Assembly: GCA_019637265.1 (NCBI GenBank)
Contig: JAHBVY010000009.1
Location: 51,571 to 115,570 of the forward strand
Direction of reading: 5' to 3'
Length of the DNA stretch: 64,000 bases
From: Polyangiaceae bacterium
Lineage (GTDB): Bacteria; Myxococcota_A; Polyangia; Polyangiales; Polyangiaceae
Below the pieces are notes generated by a model that did no database searches, had not been told where the DNA came from, and was given only the letters and a program-made list of their open reading frames with translations. The first letter of the stretch is position 1. Each line of letters starts with the position of its first letter. This document shows positions 8,242 to 15,731 of this stretch, one piece after another. A program made the translations under genes and the position numbers.

Positions 8242-8308
8242 GCGCAGAGTTCCCAGGAGCGCAGGGTCCCCTGGAGCGCAGAGTTCCCGGAAGCGCAGGT
8301 CCCCTGAA
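8242..8308 (+). repeat. Four tandem 17-bp units upstream of the sigma factor gene
   Basis: Units start at 8242, 8259, 8276 (17 bp each) and 8293 (16 bp). Each begins GCGCAG, has a (T/G)TCCC core and ends GGA or GAA. Units 1 and 3 are more alike, as are 2 and 4, so a 34-bp pair was probably duplicated. They occupy most of the gap between phaR and the sigma factor start. Confidence 0.75.
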
Positions 8309-8365
8309 GTGGCCCACGCCGCGCCGTCTCCTGCCCCGCCGAGCCCAGAAAGCTGGGTCCCCCCA

Positions 8366-9058
8366 ATGACTGAGCCCCGTTCCCCCCGACCTAGCCTCTC
8401 CGCGACGGAGTTCGAGGAAGAGGCCCTCCCCCACCTGAAGGCGATGTACGCCGTCGCCGCCCGGCTCACCCGCAGCCGCACGGAAGCGGAGGATTTGGTG
8501 CAGGACACCTTCGTGAAGGCGATGCGTGCCCGGCACCAGTTCGAGCCCGGTACCAACATGAAGGCCTGGCTGCTGCGCATCCAGACCAACACCTTCATCA
8601 ATCGCTACCGCCGTGGGGGGCTCGAGCGCTCGGTGTTCGATGGCCCCACGGCTGATCCATTGAGCGACGGGTGGATCAGCGCCGCCTCGCTCCGCAACCT
8701 GAGGGACCCTGAGGGTGCCGCGCTGCGGCCGGTGCTCGAGGCTGAGATCCAGCGGGCGGTGGAGTCGCTCCCGGAAGATTTTCGCATCGCGGTGGTGCTC
8801 GCCGACGTGGAGGGCCTGGGGTACAAGGAGATCGCAGAGGTGATGGGCTGCCCCATCGGCACCGTGATGAGTCGTTTGCACCGAGGCCGTCGCATCTTGA
8901 AGACGCAGCTCATCGAGCAAGCGCGCGCCTTGGGCATCGTGTCGCCGGAGCCCGAGGTGGGCGCGGAGGCACAGAGCGCAGCGCACGTCGAAAGCGCAGT
9001 GGACAGTGGGCCTGTCGACCTCGCGAGCTACCGCGAGCGCAAGCGGAGTCACGGATGA
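8366..9058 (+). CDS. ECF-type RNA polymerase sigma factor
   Basis: The 230-aa product is a sigma-70 family group 4 factor. Region 2 is visible in LKAMYAVAARLTRSRTEAED followed by LVQDTFVKAMR (core binding and -10 recognition), then MKAWLLRIQTNTFINRYRR. Region 4 is visible in LPEDFRIAVVLADVEGLGYK and the helix-turn-helix EIAEVMGCPIGTVMSRLHRG. It would direct RNA polymerase to a small regulon. Its stop overlaps the start of the next gene by 4 nt (ATGA), the usual arrangement with an anti-sigma factor. An in-frame GTG at 8309 would add a 19-aa Pro-rich leader; ATG 8366 (MTEPRSPRPS) is preferred because the leader looks non-conserved, but neither start has a good ribosome-binding site. Confidence 0.92.
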   Translation: MTEPRSPRPSLSATEFEEEALPHLKAMYAVAARLTRSRTEAEDLVQDTFVKAMRARHQFEPGTNMKAWLLRIQTNTFINRYRRGGLERSVFDGPTADPLSDGWISAASLRNLRDPEGAALRPVLEAEIQRAVESLPEDFRIAVVLADVEGLGYKEIAEVMGCPIGTVMSRLHRGRRILKTQLIEQARALGIVSPEPEVGAEAQSAAHVESAVDSGPVDLASYRERKRSHG

Positions 9059-9912
9059 GCCAGCCCGCACGTCACCTCGAGCCGCTGGTCGATCCCTTCG
9101 TGGACGGCGAGCTGCCTCCGGAGAAGATGGTGGAGGTGGAGCAGCAGATGCTCAGCTCCGCTGACCTCCTGGAGCAGGTCCGGTTGACCCAAGCGCTCAA
9201 GCTGAGCATGCGCCGCGTGGTGGAGGTGGAGCAGCCGAGCGCCGCCTTCGAAGAGCGCTTGAAGCGCGCGCTGCAGGCCGAGCGGCAGCGTGAAGAGGCG
9301 CTCGAGGAGCGCAGTAACGGACGGGCGCTGCCGTGGAAATACATCTTGCCGCTGGCCGCAGCGGCCGGGTTCACCCTGGTGCTCGGCGCCGGCAATGAGC
9401 AGCCGGAGCCACCGCAGGCGCACGCGAGCAGCACGAAGAGCGACCTGGGCGTGATGGCCGCCTCCACGCAGCCCACCGCGCTCAGCGTGGATGAGCTGGT
9501 GGACGAGCTGGTGAGTCATCACGCGGCGCCCAGCGCGCCCGAGGTGATGGAGCCGCAGCTGGTGCAAGACTTCGAGCGGCGCGTGGGCGTGCCGGTGCAC
9601 CTGCCGCAGGGCCTCACGGATTACGGCGCGCAGTGGCTCGGCGGCAGCGTGGTGATGGTGCGCAACCAGAACGCCGCGTCGTTTCATTACCGCATGGGAG
9701 CGCACCGGGTCACGGTGTACGTGTACGACTCCGAGCGGGTGCCGGTGCGCTACATCTTGAAGCCGCGCGTGCTGCGCAACACGCCTGTCTACATGGGCTC
9801 GCGCCGCGGTTACACCATCGCCGCGGTGGAGCGGCGCGGCGTCGGCTACGCGGTCGCCACGGATTTGGACGAGCCAGAGAGCGCCGAGCTGGTCGTCGCC
9901 TCGATGCACTGA
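9055..9912 (+). CDS. Putative membrane-anchored anti-sigma factor
   Basis: The 285-aa product overlaps the sigma gene by ATGA and is therefore probably its regulator. The N-terminal 85 residues (HLEPLVDPFVDGELPPEKMV...) resemble the helical cytoplasmic domain of zinc-type anti-sigma factors, but the Cys pair normally found after the second helix is absent (LSSADLLEQV). A single membrane helix (about 94-113, YILPLAAAAGFTLVLGAG) follows, then a periplasmic part with a compact C-terminal domain containing FERRVGVPVHLPQGL and GGSVVMVRNQNAASFHYRMG, similar to the sensor half of other putative anti-sigma proteins. Function is inferred from position and topology. Confidence 0.8.
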   Translation: MSQPARHLEPLVDPFVDGELPPEKMVEVEQQMLSSADLLEQVRLTQALKLSMRRVVEVEQPSAAFEERLKRALQAERQREEALEERSNGRALPWKYILPLAAAAGFTLVLGAGNEQPEPPQAHASSTKSDLGVMAASTQPTALSVDELVDELVSHHAAPSAPEVMEPQLVQDFERRVGVPVHLPQGLTDYGAQWLGGSVVMVRNQNAASFHYRMGAHRVTVYVYDSERVPVRYILKPRVLRNTPVYMGSRRGYTIAAVERRGVGYAVATDLDEPESAELVVASMH

Positions 9913-9944
9913 GGGCGCCTTGCCTGGCGGCGGTGCATGCCGCA

Positions 9945-9971
9945 GTAGGGGCGGCCCGAGGCCGCCCTCAC
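9945..9971. repeat. GTAG-type palindrome between convergent genes
   Basis: GTAGGGGCGGCC and GGCCGCCCTCAC flank CGA. It sits in the 75-bp gap between the convergent anti-sigma and SUKH genes and could serve as a two-way terminator. It shares GTAGGGGC with the other palindromes of the window but has its own inner stem. Confidence 0.65.
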
Positions 9972-9987
9972 GCAGTGCACCTCATCT

Positions 9988-10584
9988 CTAAGCGACGCGC
10001 GCTTCGTAGAAGGGGCCCCGTTGGGTGCTCTGCACCTCGCGCGCGGCGCCGCGCTCGTCGTCGATCTCGGCTTGGCACAGCTCGGCGATCAGGCCGAGGA
10101 AGCTCGTGAAATCCGGGCGGCGCACGCCGACTTCGTTCAGCCACGCCACCACCTCGCACTCACCGTCCGCGCGCCGCCGGCTGAGGTCGAAGGCGAAGAG
10201 GGTGGTGCCCGCGGGGTCGATGCCGAACGGCAGGGGCCTGCGGCTCGGGGGGCAGGGGCCTGCCCCTACGCCAGCCCGGGCGCCGTATGGGTTGGCGCTG
10301 CCGAGCAGCGTCGTCACCAGCTCGGCGTGGCTCGCTTGGCCGAGGCTGCGAGTGCCGAGCAGGCTGGCGCCAGCGAAGAAGCGCGGCCAACCGTCGTGGG
10401 TGAGGAGGAAGGCGCGGTAGCTCGGCGGCAGCTGCAGGCCTAGGCGCCGCTCCACGGCGACGAGGTCCGCCTCACGCGCGCTGGGGTTCCCCACCAAGCC
10501 TGCGTCGCGATAGGGGCGCGAGCGCGCCAGCTCGATCTGCAAGCGACGCACTTCGGACAGGGACTTGGCGAAGCCTTGGGTCAT
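9988..10584 (-). CDS. SMI1/KNR4 (SUKH) family protein
   Basis: The 198-aa product contains the SUKH fold signature: SAREADLVAVERRLGLQLPP followed by SYRAFLLTHDGWPRFFAGAS, and later PLPFGIDPAGTTLFAFDLS and EVVAWLNEVGV. SUKH proteins are known as immunity proteins to polymorphic toxins and as general binding modules; no toxin gene is next to it, so the role is open. The frame is open much further upstream (to 11142), but that part is antisense to the NuoH-like gene; ATG 10584 begins the protein-like sequence. A GTAG-type palindrome (10247-10269) lies inside the gene and encodes GAGPCPPSRRPLP, an insert within the SUKH domain. Confidence 0.8.
   Translation of the reverse strand: MTQGFAKSLSEVRRLQIELARSRPYRDAGLVGNPSAREADLVAVERRLGLQLPPSYRAFLLTHDGWPRFFAGASLLGTRSLGQASHAELVTTLLGSANPYGARAGVGAGPCPPSRRPLPFGIDPAGTTLFAFDLSRRRADGECEVVAWLNEVGVRRPDFTSFLGLIAELCQAEIDDERGAAREVQSTQRGPFYEARVA
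10247..10269 (-). repeat. GTAG-type palindrome inside a coding region
   Basis: On the minus strand it reads GTAGGGGCAGG then CCCCTGCCCC, pairing over about 10 bp. It lies in frame within the SUKH gene without breaking it. Confidence 0.6.
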
Positions 10585-10662
10585 GAGCGGTACTTGCAAG
10601 AGGCCTCGTGAGCGGGCCAAGAAACGGGCGTCGCCGCAGCGCATCGGCGACGTGGCCCTCCC

Positions 10663-10679
10663 GTAGGGGCCGCCCGTAC
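10663..10679. repeat. Short GTAG-type element
   Basis: GTAGGGGCCGCCCGTAC is a shortened version of the palindrome family, in the divergent gap between the SUKH and NuoH-like genes. Confidence 0.45.
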
Positions 10680-10722
10680 CCAGTATTTCGCCCTGCTTCG
10701 CGGACCTCGCTATAGCCTTGGC

Positions 10723-12744
10723 ATGCCTTGGCGCGTCGCTCTCTCGTGGACGCTCGCGGCGCTGTGGGCGCCCGTGCGTCAGCTGAGGCGCGTTCGCTCT
10801 GAGCGTTCTTCGTGGGGCGCCGTGGGGCTCCTGCTGCTGTGCGCGGCGCTGTGCGTGAGCTGCTCGAGCACGGGAGACCGACCGAGCCTGCTCCAGGTGC
10901 TGAACGTGCAGCCGAGCGAGCTCTCGAGCGGCGACGAGCTGGAGGTGATCGGCAATCAGTTCCCCGAGGGCAAGCCCGCCACCATCACGCTGAAAGGGTC
11001 GCTGCATCGGCCGGGGCAGCTGCCGCAGCACGGCGTGGAGATAGTGATCGCGGCGAACAGCAGCTCGCGCAACCGCGTGAGCGTGGTGCTCGACGACGCG
11101 GCGGTGGCGGAGCTCACGGGGCGCGGCGCCTCGGCGCTGCACACCACCTTCCGTGGTCAGGTATCCGCCGCGTTCGCGCCGCGGGCGCCTGGCGCGCCGC
11201 CGGTGTCGGGGGTGGTGGAGAACGTGCAGCTGGACTTCTTCCCGCTGGATGTCCCCGCCGCGGTGATCAGTGAGCAGGAGCGTGAGGGCCAGCTCGCCCT
11301 CGAGCTGGTGGGCCTGGAGCTCGAGCCGAAGCGGCCGGGCCTCGGCTTCGTGGTGAAGCAGGTGACGCCAGCGGGGCGCGCCGAGGCCGCGGGGATCCGC
11401 CAGGGGGATCGGCTGATGGCGCTCGATGGCGTGCGGCTGAGCGAGCTCTCGGATTTCGTGCCCTCCGGGCGCCGCCAGTTCGCCGAGGTGGAGCTCACGC
11501 GCGGCAGGTTGGGGGAGGTGCTACGTCGTCAGTTGGACGTACAAGGCTTCCGCGAAGCGCCGCCCGAGGATTTTTTGTGGGCGGGGGTGGTGGTGGGGCT
11601 CGCTGCCTTGGTGTGCTTCGCCTTCTTGTTGCCGGTGGCGGGGGTGCTCGGTTGGTTCGAGCGCCGCGTGGTGCTGAGGCTGCGCGCGGCCTCACGTGAC
11701 GTGGAGCGTGAGGGGGTGCTCTCCTGGCTGCGGCGCGGGGTGGCCTCCATTTTCCGTGAGGAAGTGGTGCCGGGCAGCGACCACCCGGTGGGGCGCGTGG
11801 TGCCGTACTTGATGTTCATCGGCTCGAGCGCGCTGTTCACGGTGCTGAGCTTCGGGCACGCCTTGGCGTCGCCAGAGCTCGACTTGGGGCTCTTGTTCAT
11901 TGGGGTGGTGACGGCGCTGGTGTGCACCGGGCTCATGCTCGGGGGCTGGCGCGCGGCGGGGCGCTGGTCGCTCACTGGTGGCGTGGCGGCGGCGCTCCAG
12001 ACGTTGAGTCACCAGCTGCCGACGTTGGGCGCCATCTTGGTGGTGGTGCTGTTCGCGGGCTCGGTGCGCCTCGGTGACATCGTCGCCGCGCAGGGCGGGC
12101 TGCCCTGGCAGTGGTTCTTGTTCGAGAATCCGATCACCTTCGTGATGGCGCTCTTGTTCTTCACGCCGGCGCTCAGCGAGGGCAGCCGCGCGCACCCGGA
12201 GCTGCCCGAGGCAGACTGGGAGCCCGCGGGGCCAGCTTCCCTCGCGGGGCCGGTCTCGGTGCGGCCGCGCTTCACCTCGATCCGCACGCGGTACCTGATG
12301 TTCTTCGCCGAGTGGGGCCACGTGTTCATCCTGAGCGGCCTCGGCGCGATCTTGTTTTTGGGGGGTTGGCAGCTCCCGGGCGTGCCCCGGGGCGCGGTGC
12401 AGGCGAGCCCGGCGCTCGGGCTCTTGGCGGCGCTGGTGTTGGCTTTGAAGGCCTGGGGGCTCACCCTGCTCGTCTTGTGGGTGCGCTGGGCGCTGCCGCG
12501 CATCCGCGTGGATCAGCTGATGGGCATCTGCTGGCGCTGGTTCATCCCGCTCGCTGCGCTCGGGGTGATCCTCACGGTGGGGTGGCTCAACGCGCTGCAC
12601 AGCCCGCTGTTCCGGGTGGCGCAGGCGGGGCTCCGCTACGTGCTGTTCGCCTTCGCGGTGCTCGTGCCGCTGTACCTCACCTTGCGGGTGGCGAGTGGGC
12701 TGCGGAGCAAGGGGAGTGAGCTGGGCGTGAACCCGTGGTTGTGA
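10723..12744 (+). CDS. NuoH-like membrane protein fused to an N-terminal TIG and PDZ lipoprotein module
   Basis: The 673-aa product starts with a signal-like segment ending LLLCAALCVSC (about 36-46), possibly a lipoprotein signal. Next comes a TIG/IPT-like Ig domain (about 55-140, LNVQPSELSSGDELEVIGNQ) and a PDZ domain (about 195-270, GLGFVVKQVTPAGRAEAAGI then RQGDRLMALDGV). The remaining roughly 390 residues follow the layout of NuoH/ND1 of respiratory complex I: GWFERRVVLRL (as VERKV), the TLSHQLPTLGAILVVVLFAG helix, SEGSRAHPELPEADWE at about 485-500 (NuoH AE-x-NR-x-PFDLPEAE), FFAEWGHVFILSGLGAILFL, and WVRWALPRIRVDQLM. The family EYSG segment is replaced (RFTSIR), so quinone chemistry may be lost. 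No other nuo gene is nearby. It is most likely a NuoH paralogue with a new role. Confidence 0.75.
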   Translation: MPWRVALSWTLAALWAPVRQLRRVRSERSSWGAVGLLLLCAALCVSCSSTGDRPSLLQVLNVQPSELSSGDELEVIGNQFPEGKPATITLKGSLHRPGQLPQHGVEIVIAANSSSRNRVSVVLDDAAVAELTGRGASALHTTFRGQVSAAFAPRAPGAPPVSGVVENVQLDFFPLDVPAAVISEQEREGQLALELVGLELEPKRPGLGFVVKQVTPAGRAEAAGIRQGDRLMALDGVRLSELSDFVPSGRRQFAEVELTRGRLGEVLRRQLDVQGFREAPPEDFLWAGVVVGLAALVCFAFLLPVAGVLGWFERRVVLRLRAASRDVEREGVLSWLRRGVASIFREEVVPGSDHPVGRVVPYLMFIGSSALFTVLSFGHALASPELDLGLLFIGVVTALVCTGLMLGGWRAAGRWSLTGGVAAALQTLSHQLPTLGAILVVVLFAGSVRLGDIVAAQGGLPWQWFLFENPITFVMALLFFTPALSEGSRAHPELPEADWEPAGPASLAGPVSVRPRFTSIRTRYLMFFAEWGHVFILSGLGAILFLGGWQLPGVPRGAVQASPALGLLAALVLALKAWGLTLLVLWVRWALPRIRVDQLMGICWRWFIPLAALGVILTVGWLNALHSPLFRVAQAGLRYVLFAFAVLVPLYLTLRVASGLRSKGSELGVNPWL

Positions 12745-12858
12745 GGCGTGTGGCGGATTGCCCTACGGATCGACGCAGCTCACGGTGAACGGGGCTGTGA
12801 GGCTGTTTGTCAGGGAGCCTGATGGGGACTGTGGTGACGCCGGGCGCCGTGTGGCTGT

Positions 12859-12872
12859 ACCAACCCCCAAAA
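12859..12872 (+). repeat. Dispersed ACCAACCCCCAA motif, copy 3
   Basis: TACCAACCCCCAAAATAAAA lies in the 137-bp gap between the convergent NuoH-like and acyltransferase genes. Read on the minus strand the adjacent T-rich run follows the acyltransferase stop codon and could help termination. Confidence 0.5.
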
Positions 12873-12881
12873 TAAAAAGCG

Positions 12882-13721
12882 TCAGTCACCTTGACGGATG
12901 CGGCGCTCCTCTTGGCCCAGCTCGGTGATCGCTTCCATGCAGCGGTCGGTGATGGCGCGGCTGGTGCGCGGGGAGGGCGCGGCGCTCAGCAGCTCGCCGA
13001 AGTCGACGGGCGCGCCGAACACCACGTGGATGGGCTCGCCGGTGCCGTCGAAGTTGCCGCGGATTTGGCGGAGGATGTCGTTCTGCAGGCCGTTGATGAA
13101 CACCGGGATCACGGGGACCTTCGCGCGGTGGACGACGCGGCCGACGCCGGTCTGCGCGGGGAGCAGGGCGTAGGGATCGTCGCCCAGGTTGCGGGTGCCC
13201 TCCGGGTGGATCCCGACGAACACGCCGCGCTGCGTGAGGCGATGGGAGATTTCTTCGAGGCTCGCGAGGTTCACCGCCGCCCGCGCGCGCTCGCGGAAGA
13301 TGGGCGGGTACATGGCGAAGAAGCTCATGGCGCCGTTCACGGCGAAGCCGAGCGGGCTGTCGTAGAAGAACTGCGAGCGCACCGGGAACAGGATGCGGTG
13401 CTTCATCCCGCGCTTCACCAGGTTCGCGGTGATGACGTAGAGGTCGAAGAAGCTCCGGTGGTTCGACACCAAGAGCACGCTCTGATCGCCCGTGAGCTCA
13501 GGGAGGCGATCCAGGTGGTGCAGGTGGGTGAGCCGCTGGGTGCAGAACGTGATCCAGCGGGAGCCGAACAGCCGCTGGCAGATGCGCACCGCGCGATCGA
13601 GCGGCTGCGACTCGAAGGTGTGGCGGATGAAGCGGATCTGAGCGCGCTCGAGGCGGGACAGGCGCTCCCCTCCCGCTGCGATCAGATCGGGCGCAGCGTC
13701 GCTCGAAAGAGGCTCAACCAT
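12882..13721 (-). CDS. PlsC-like 1-acyl-glycerol-3-phosphate acyltransferase
   Basis: The 279-aa product carries the acyltransferase motifs of the PlsC/LPLAT family: NHRSFFDLY (NHx4D, block I), FVGIHPEGTRN (block III) and VPVIPVFINGL (block IV), in the expected order. These enzymes move an acyl chain from acyl-CoA or acyl-ACP to lysophosphatidic acid or a related lipid at the cytoplasmic membrane. No obvious N-terminal membrane helix is present; the hydrophobic patch at FAVNGAMSFFAMYPPIF could dip into the membrane. ATG 13721 gives a complete N-terminus. No lipid-synthesis neighbours, so the exact acceptor is unknown. Confidence 0.88.
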   Translation of the reverse strand: MVEPLSSDAAPDLIAAGGERLSRLERAQIRFIRHTFESQPLDRAVRICQRLFGSRWITFCTQRLTHLHHLDRLPELTGDQSVLLVSNHRSFFDLYVITANLVKRGMKHRILFPVRSQFFYDSPLGFAVNGAMSFFAMYPPIFRERARAAVNLASLEEISHRLTQRGVFVGIHPEGTRNLGDDPYALLPAQTGVGRVVHRAKVPVIPVFINGLQNDILRQIRGNFDGTGEPIHVVFGAPVDFGELLSAAPSPRTSRAITDRCMEAITELGQEERRIRQGD

Positions 13722-13831
13722 CGCCGCACGCCGGTAACCTTTTCGCGTCGGTGCGACAAGCCGCGAGCACCCACGGGAGCGCGCTGAAATGCGCTAAAAA
13801 TGCGACGAAAGAGTCGCTATTTGTGGATGCT

Positions 13832-13935
13832 CGCGCGCTCAGCTCTCGAAGATGCCTTCGCGCAGGCGCGCTCAGCTCTCGACGGCGCGCGGTCATCGAT
13901 GAGGCGCTCGAGCGCTCAGCTCTTGATGGCGCGCT
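13832..13935. repeat. Three imperfect GCGCGCTCAGCTCTCGA repeats
   Basis: Copies with the core CTCAGCTCT lie at 13838, 13871 and 13915, spaced 33 and 44 bp apart. The third overlaps the stop codon and last codons of the following minus-strand gene. They fill much of the 194-bp gap upstream of the acyltransferase. Confidence 0.55.
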
Positions 13936-14614
13936 TGAAGGCGGTGTCCAGCTTCTCCAGCTGCACGCGCACCTCGGCGACCTGGGTCTGCAACGCCTTC
14001 AGCCGCTCGCGGTCGAGCGTGTCCAGCTGATCGAGATCGCCGAGCAGCTCATCGCGGCCATCGGTGAAGCGGCGGAGCTGGTGCGTGGCCTTGGCGAAGC
14101 GCGGCAGCGCGGGCCGCCCGCGACGCTGGGTCTTCTTCCCCGTCTGGCGCAGCCGGGTGACCTCACGCTCGATACGATCGACTGACCACTTCTGCTTCTC
14201 CGCCAGCGTCGCCAGCTTCTTCTGCTGGGGCGGCGTGAGCGCGTCGAGCCGGTTCAGGTGGCTGAAGCCAAGATGCGCCCAGTTGGGCTTGCTCCCGAGG
14301 TTGGCGCACACGCGGTACACGGCGAGGCAGCGATGCAGCGCGCCGGGGCTGAGCCGGAGCTGCTCTCGGTTGCCGATCTCTCGCAGGCTCACTTCGCCCT
14401 GGTAGCGCTCCGCGATCAGGCGCCCGATCTCGTAAGCGTCGCTGGCGGTCAGTGGACCTGCCTGGGGGTTCGTCGCCACGTCTGGCCAGGCGCCTTTGCT
14501 GGCTCCATTTTTCGAGCTCGCGCCGCGTTTCTTGGAGCCGCGCGCGGCGCTCGCTTTGGCGGGGGTCGTGGGGGTGGCGGAAGACTTGGAGGCGGACTTC
14601 TTGGTTACGGCCAT
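13916..14614 (-). CDS. Basic protein with a DUF1016-N-like helical domain
   Basis: The 232-aa product has a Lys/Ser/Ala-rich disordered N-terminus (about 1-45), then a helical domain (about 50-165): SDAYEIGRLIAERYQGEVSL, LSPGALHRCLAVYRVC, WAHLGFSHLNRLDALTPPQQ and LATLAEKQKWSVDRIEREV. The order and spacing resemble the N-terminal part of the YhcG/DUF1016 proteins (which carry a PDDEXK nuclease at the C-terminus), but no nuclease motif is seen here; instead a coiled-coil C-terminus (LDTLDRERLKALQTQVAEVR) follows. It is probably DNA- or chromatin-associated. The start ATG 14614 has GGAG about 10 nt upstream; a longer frame to 14719 exists but looks non-coding. Confidence 0.65.
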   Translation of the reverse strand: MAVTKKSASKSSATPTTPAKASAARGSKKRGASSKNGASKGAWPDVATNPQAGPLTASDAYEIGRLIAERYQGEVSLREIGNREQLRLSPGALHRCLAVYRVCANLGSKPNWAHLGFSHLNRLDALTPPQQKKLATLAEKQKWSVDRIEREVTRLRQTGKKTQRRGRPALPRFAKATHQLRRFTDGRDELLGDLDQLDTLDRERLKALQTQVAEVRVQLEKLDTAFKRAIKS

Positions 14615-14918
14615 GACTTGGGTGGGTCTCCTGTTGCCGGTCATCGCGGCGCGCCGCCGGTCAGAGGACGCGGGCGCGCTGGGTGGGGACCAAGCGGGGC
14701 TCTCGACGAGCCAGGGCACCCTTACGCCTTTGTCACCGCTGCGTAAACTCTAGCGCGCGCATTCATACCCGGTGGGCCGGTGTCGATCGACTCGCGTTCC
14801 GCGCGAACGCGCAAGCTTTGCGCGTTTCGGGGCTGGTGCTTTACTCGGCGGTGCGGATGTGGTTCGAGCCGGTGCCGCGCTGCGCCAGGTCGCGACCTGC
14901 CAGCCGGTCGGCCTCATC
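14615..14918. other. 304-bp divergent intergenic region
   Basis: It separates the DUF1016-like gene (minus) from the SseB-like gene (plus). The one clear structure is the 21-bp palindrome at 14806-14826. I see no small gene or good sigma-70 promoter by eye. Confidence 0.6.
14806..14826. promoter_or_regulatory. 21-bp palindrome, probable operator
   Basis: AACGCGCAA and TTGCGCGTT form perfect 9-bp arms around GCT. It is in a divergent promoter region, 93 bp upstream of the SseB-like start. Size and symmetry suit a dimeric repressor; the regulator is unknown. Confidence 0.45.
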
Positions 14919-15731
14919 ATGAAGAGCGATCCTCCCGTCACCTCCCCTCGACTCGTCACGGATCTGGTCGCTGGCGCCCGCCGAGGGCTGCGGCGCGACG
15001 TGCGGGCGCTGCTCGATGGCCTTCAGCACGCGGAGCTCTGCATCCCGCTGCGCCAACCGATGGTGGGGGTGCCGCTCGGCGAGCGCCTGGAGATGCCCGA
15101 GGAGCTGAGCCTGGTCCCGCACGTGCTCGAAGACGAGGAGGGGGATCGCTTCGCGGCGCTGTTCACCGACCCGGAGATGCTCGAGCGGGCTCAAGAGGAG
15201 CTCGGTTGGCTCACCGGTGAGGGAGCCCTCGAGTATTGCGCCTTGCCGGCGCTCACCGCCCTCGATCTCGCGCTGCAAGTGGTGGACGACGAGCACGTCA
15301 TCGGCCTGGTGCTGAACCCGCTGCACGACAGCGAGCTGCTCCTCAGCCGTCAGGAGCTGGCGAGCCTCGCGCAGAACACGGCGCTGCCGCTCGTGAGCTA
15401 CGTGCGCGACATCCCCGAGCTGGCCGACGAGCACACGCTGGTGGGCGAGCTCGATGGTCCACCACCAAGGGAGCTGACGGCCGCGCTGGACGCGCTGGTG
15501 GCGGAGGGCGGCGCGCTCTCGAGTTACCGCCTGGCGCAGACCTTCAACGCCGAGCGTGACCTCGAGCCGCACCTCACGCTGCACGTGGTGACGCGCGGCG
15601 ATGTCGAGATCCAGGCGCTCAGCCGGATGATCGTGGAGCGTATCGAGGGCAAGGTGCCGGAGCCAGGCTACATCGACATCCTGTTCGATCAGGTGGCGAT
15701 CGACGCGCCGATGGGTGGACAAGTCAGCTGA
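14919..15731 (+). CDS. SseB-like protein
   Basis: The 270-aa product has the layout of the SseB (enhanced serine sensitivity) N-terminal domain, here in two lobes: ELCIPLRQPMVGVPLGERLE, LSLVPHVLEDEEGDRFAALF, then FTDPEMLERAQEELGW, and the ALDLALQVVDDEHVIGLVLN block with LLLSRQELASLA. A C-terminal part (RDLEPHLTLHVVTRGDVEIQ) resembles the SseB C-terminal domain. The biochemical role of this family is not settled; in Actinobacteria and others it often lies near secretion or stress genes. The frame is open from 14772, but ATG 14919 starts the conserved sequence (MKSDPPVTSPRLVTDLVAGA). Confidence 0.75.
   Translation: MKSDPPVTSPRLVTDLVAGARRGLRRDVRALLDGLQHAELCIPLRQPMVGVPLGERLEMPEELSLVPHVLEDEEGDRFAALFTDPEMLERAQEELGWLTGEGALEYCALPALTALDLALQVVDDEHVIGLVLNPLHDSELLLSRQELASLAQNTALPLVSYVRDIPELADEHTLVGELDGPPPRELTAALDALVAEGGALSSYRLAQTFNAERDLEPHLTLHVVTRGDVEIQALSRMIVERIEGKVPEPGYIDILFDQVAIDAPMGGQVS

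Noticed and set aside
8242..8308. CRISPR-like or iteron origin
   Set aside because: Only four 16-17-bp units without spacers and no replication gene nearby; listed as a plain tandem repeat.
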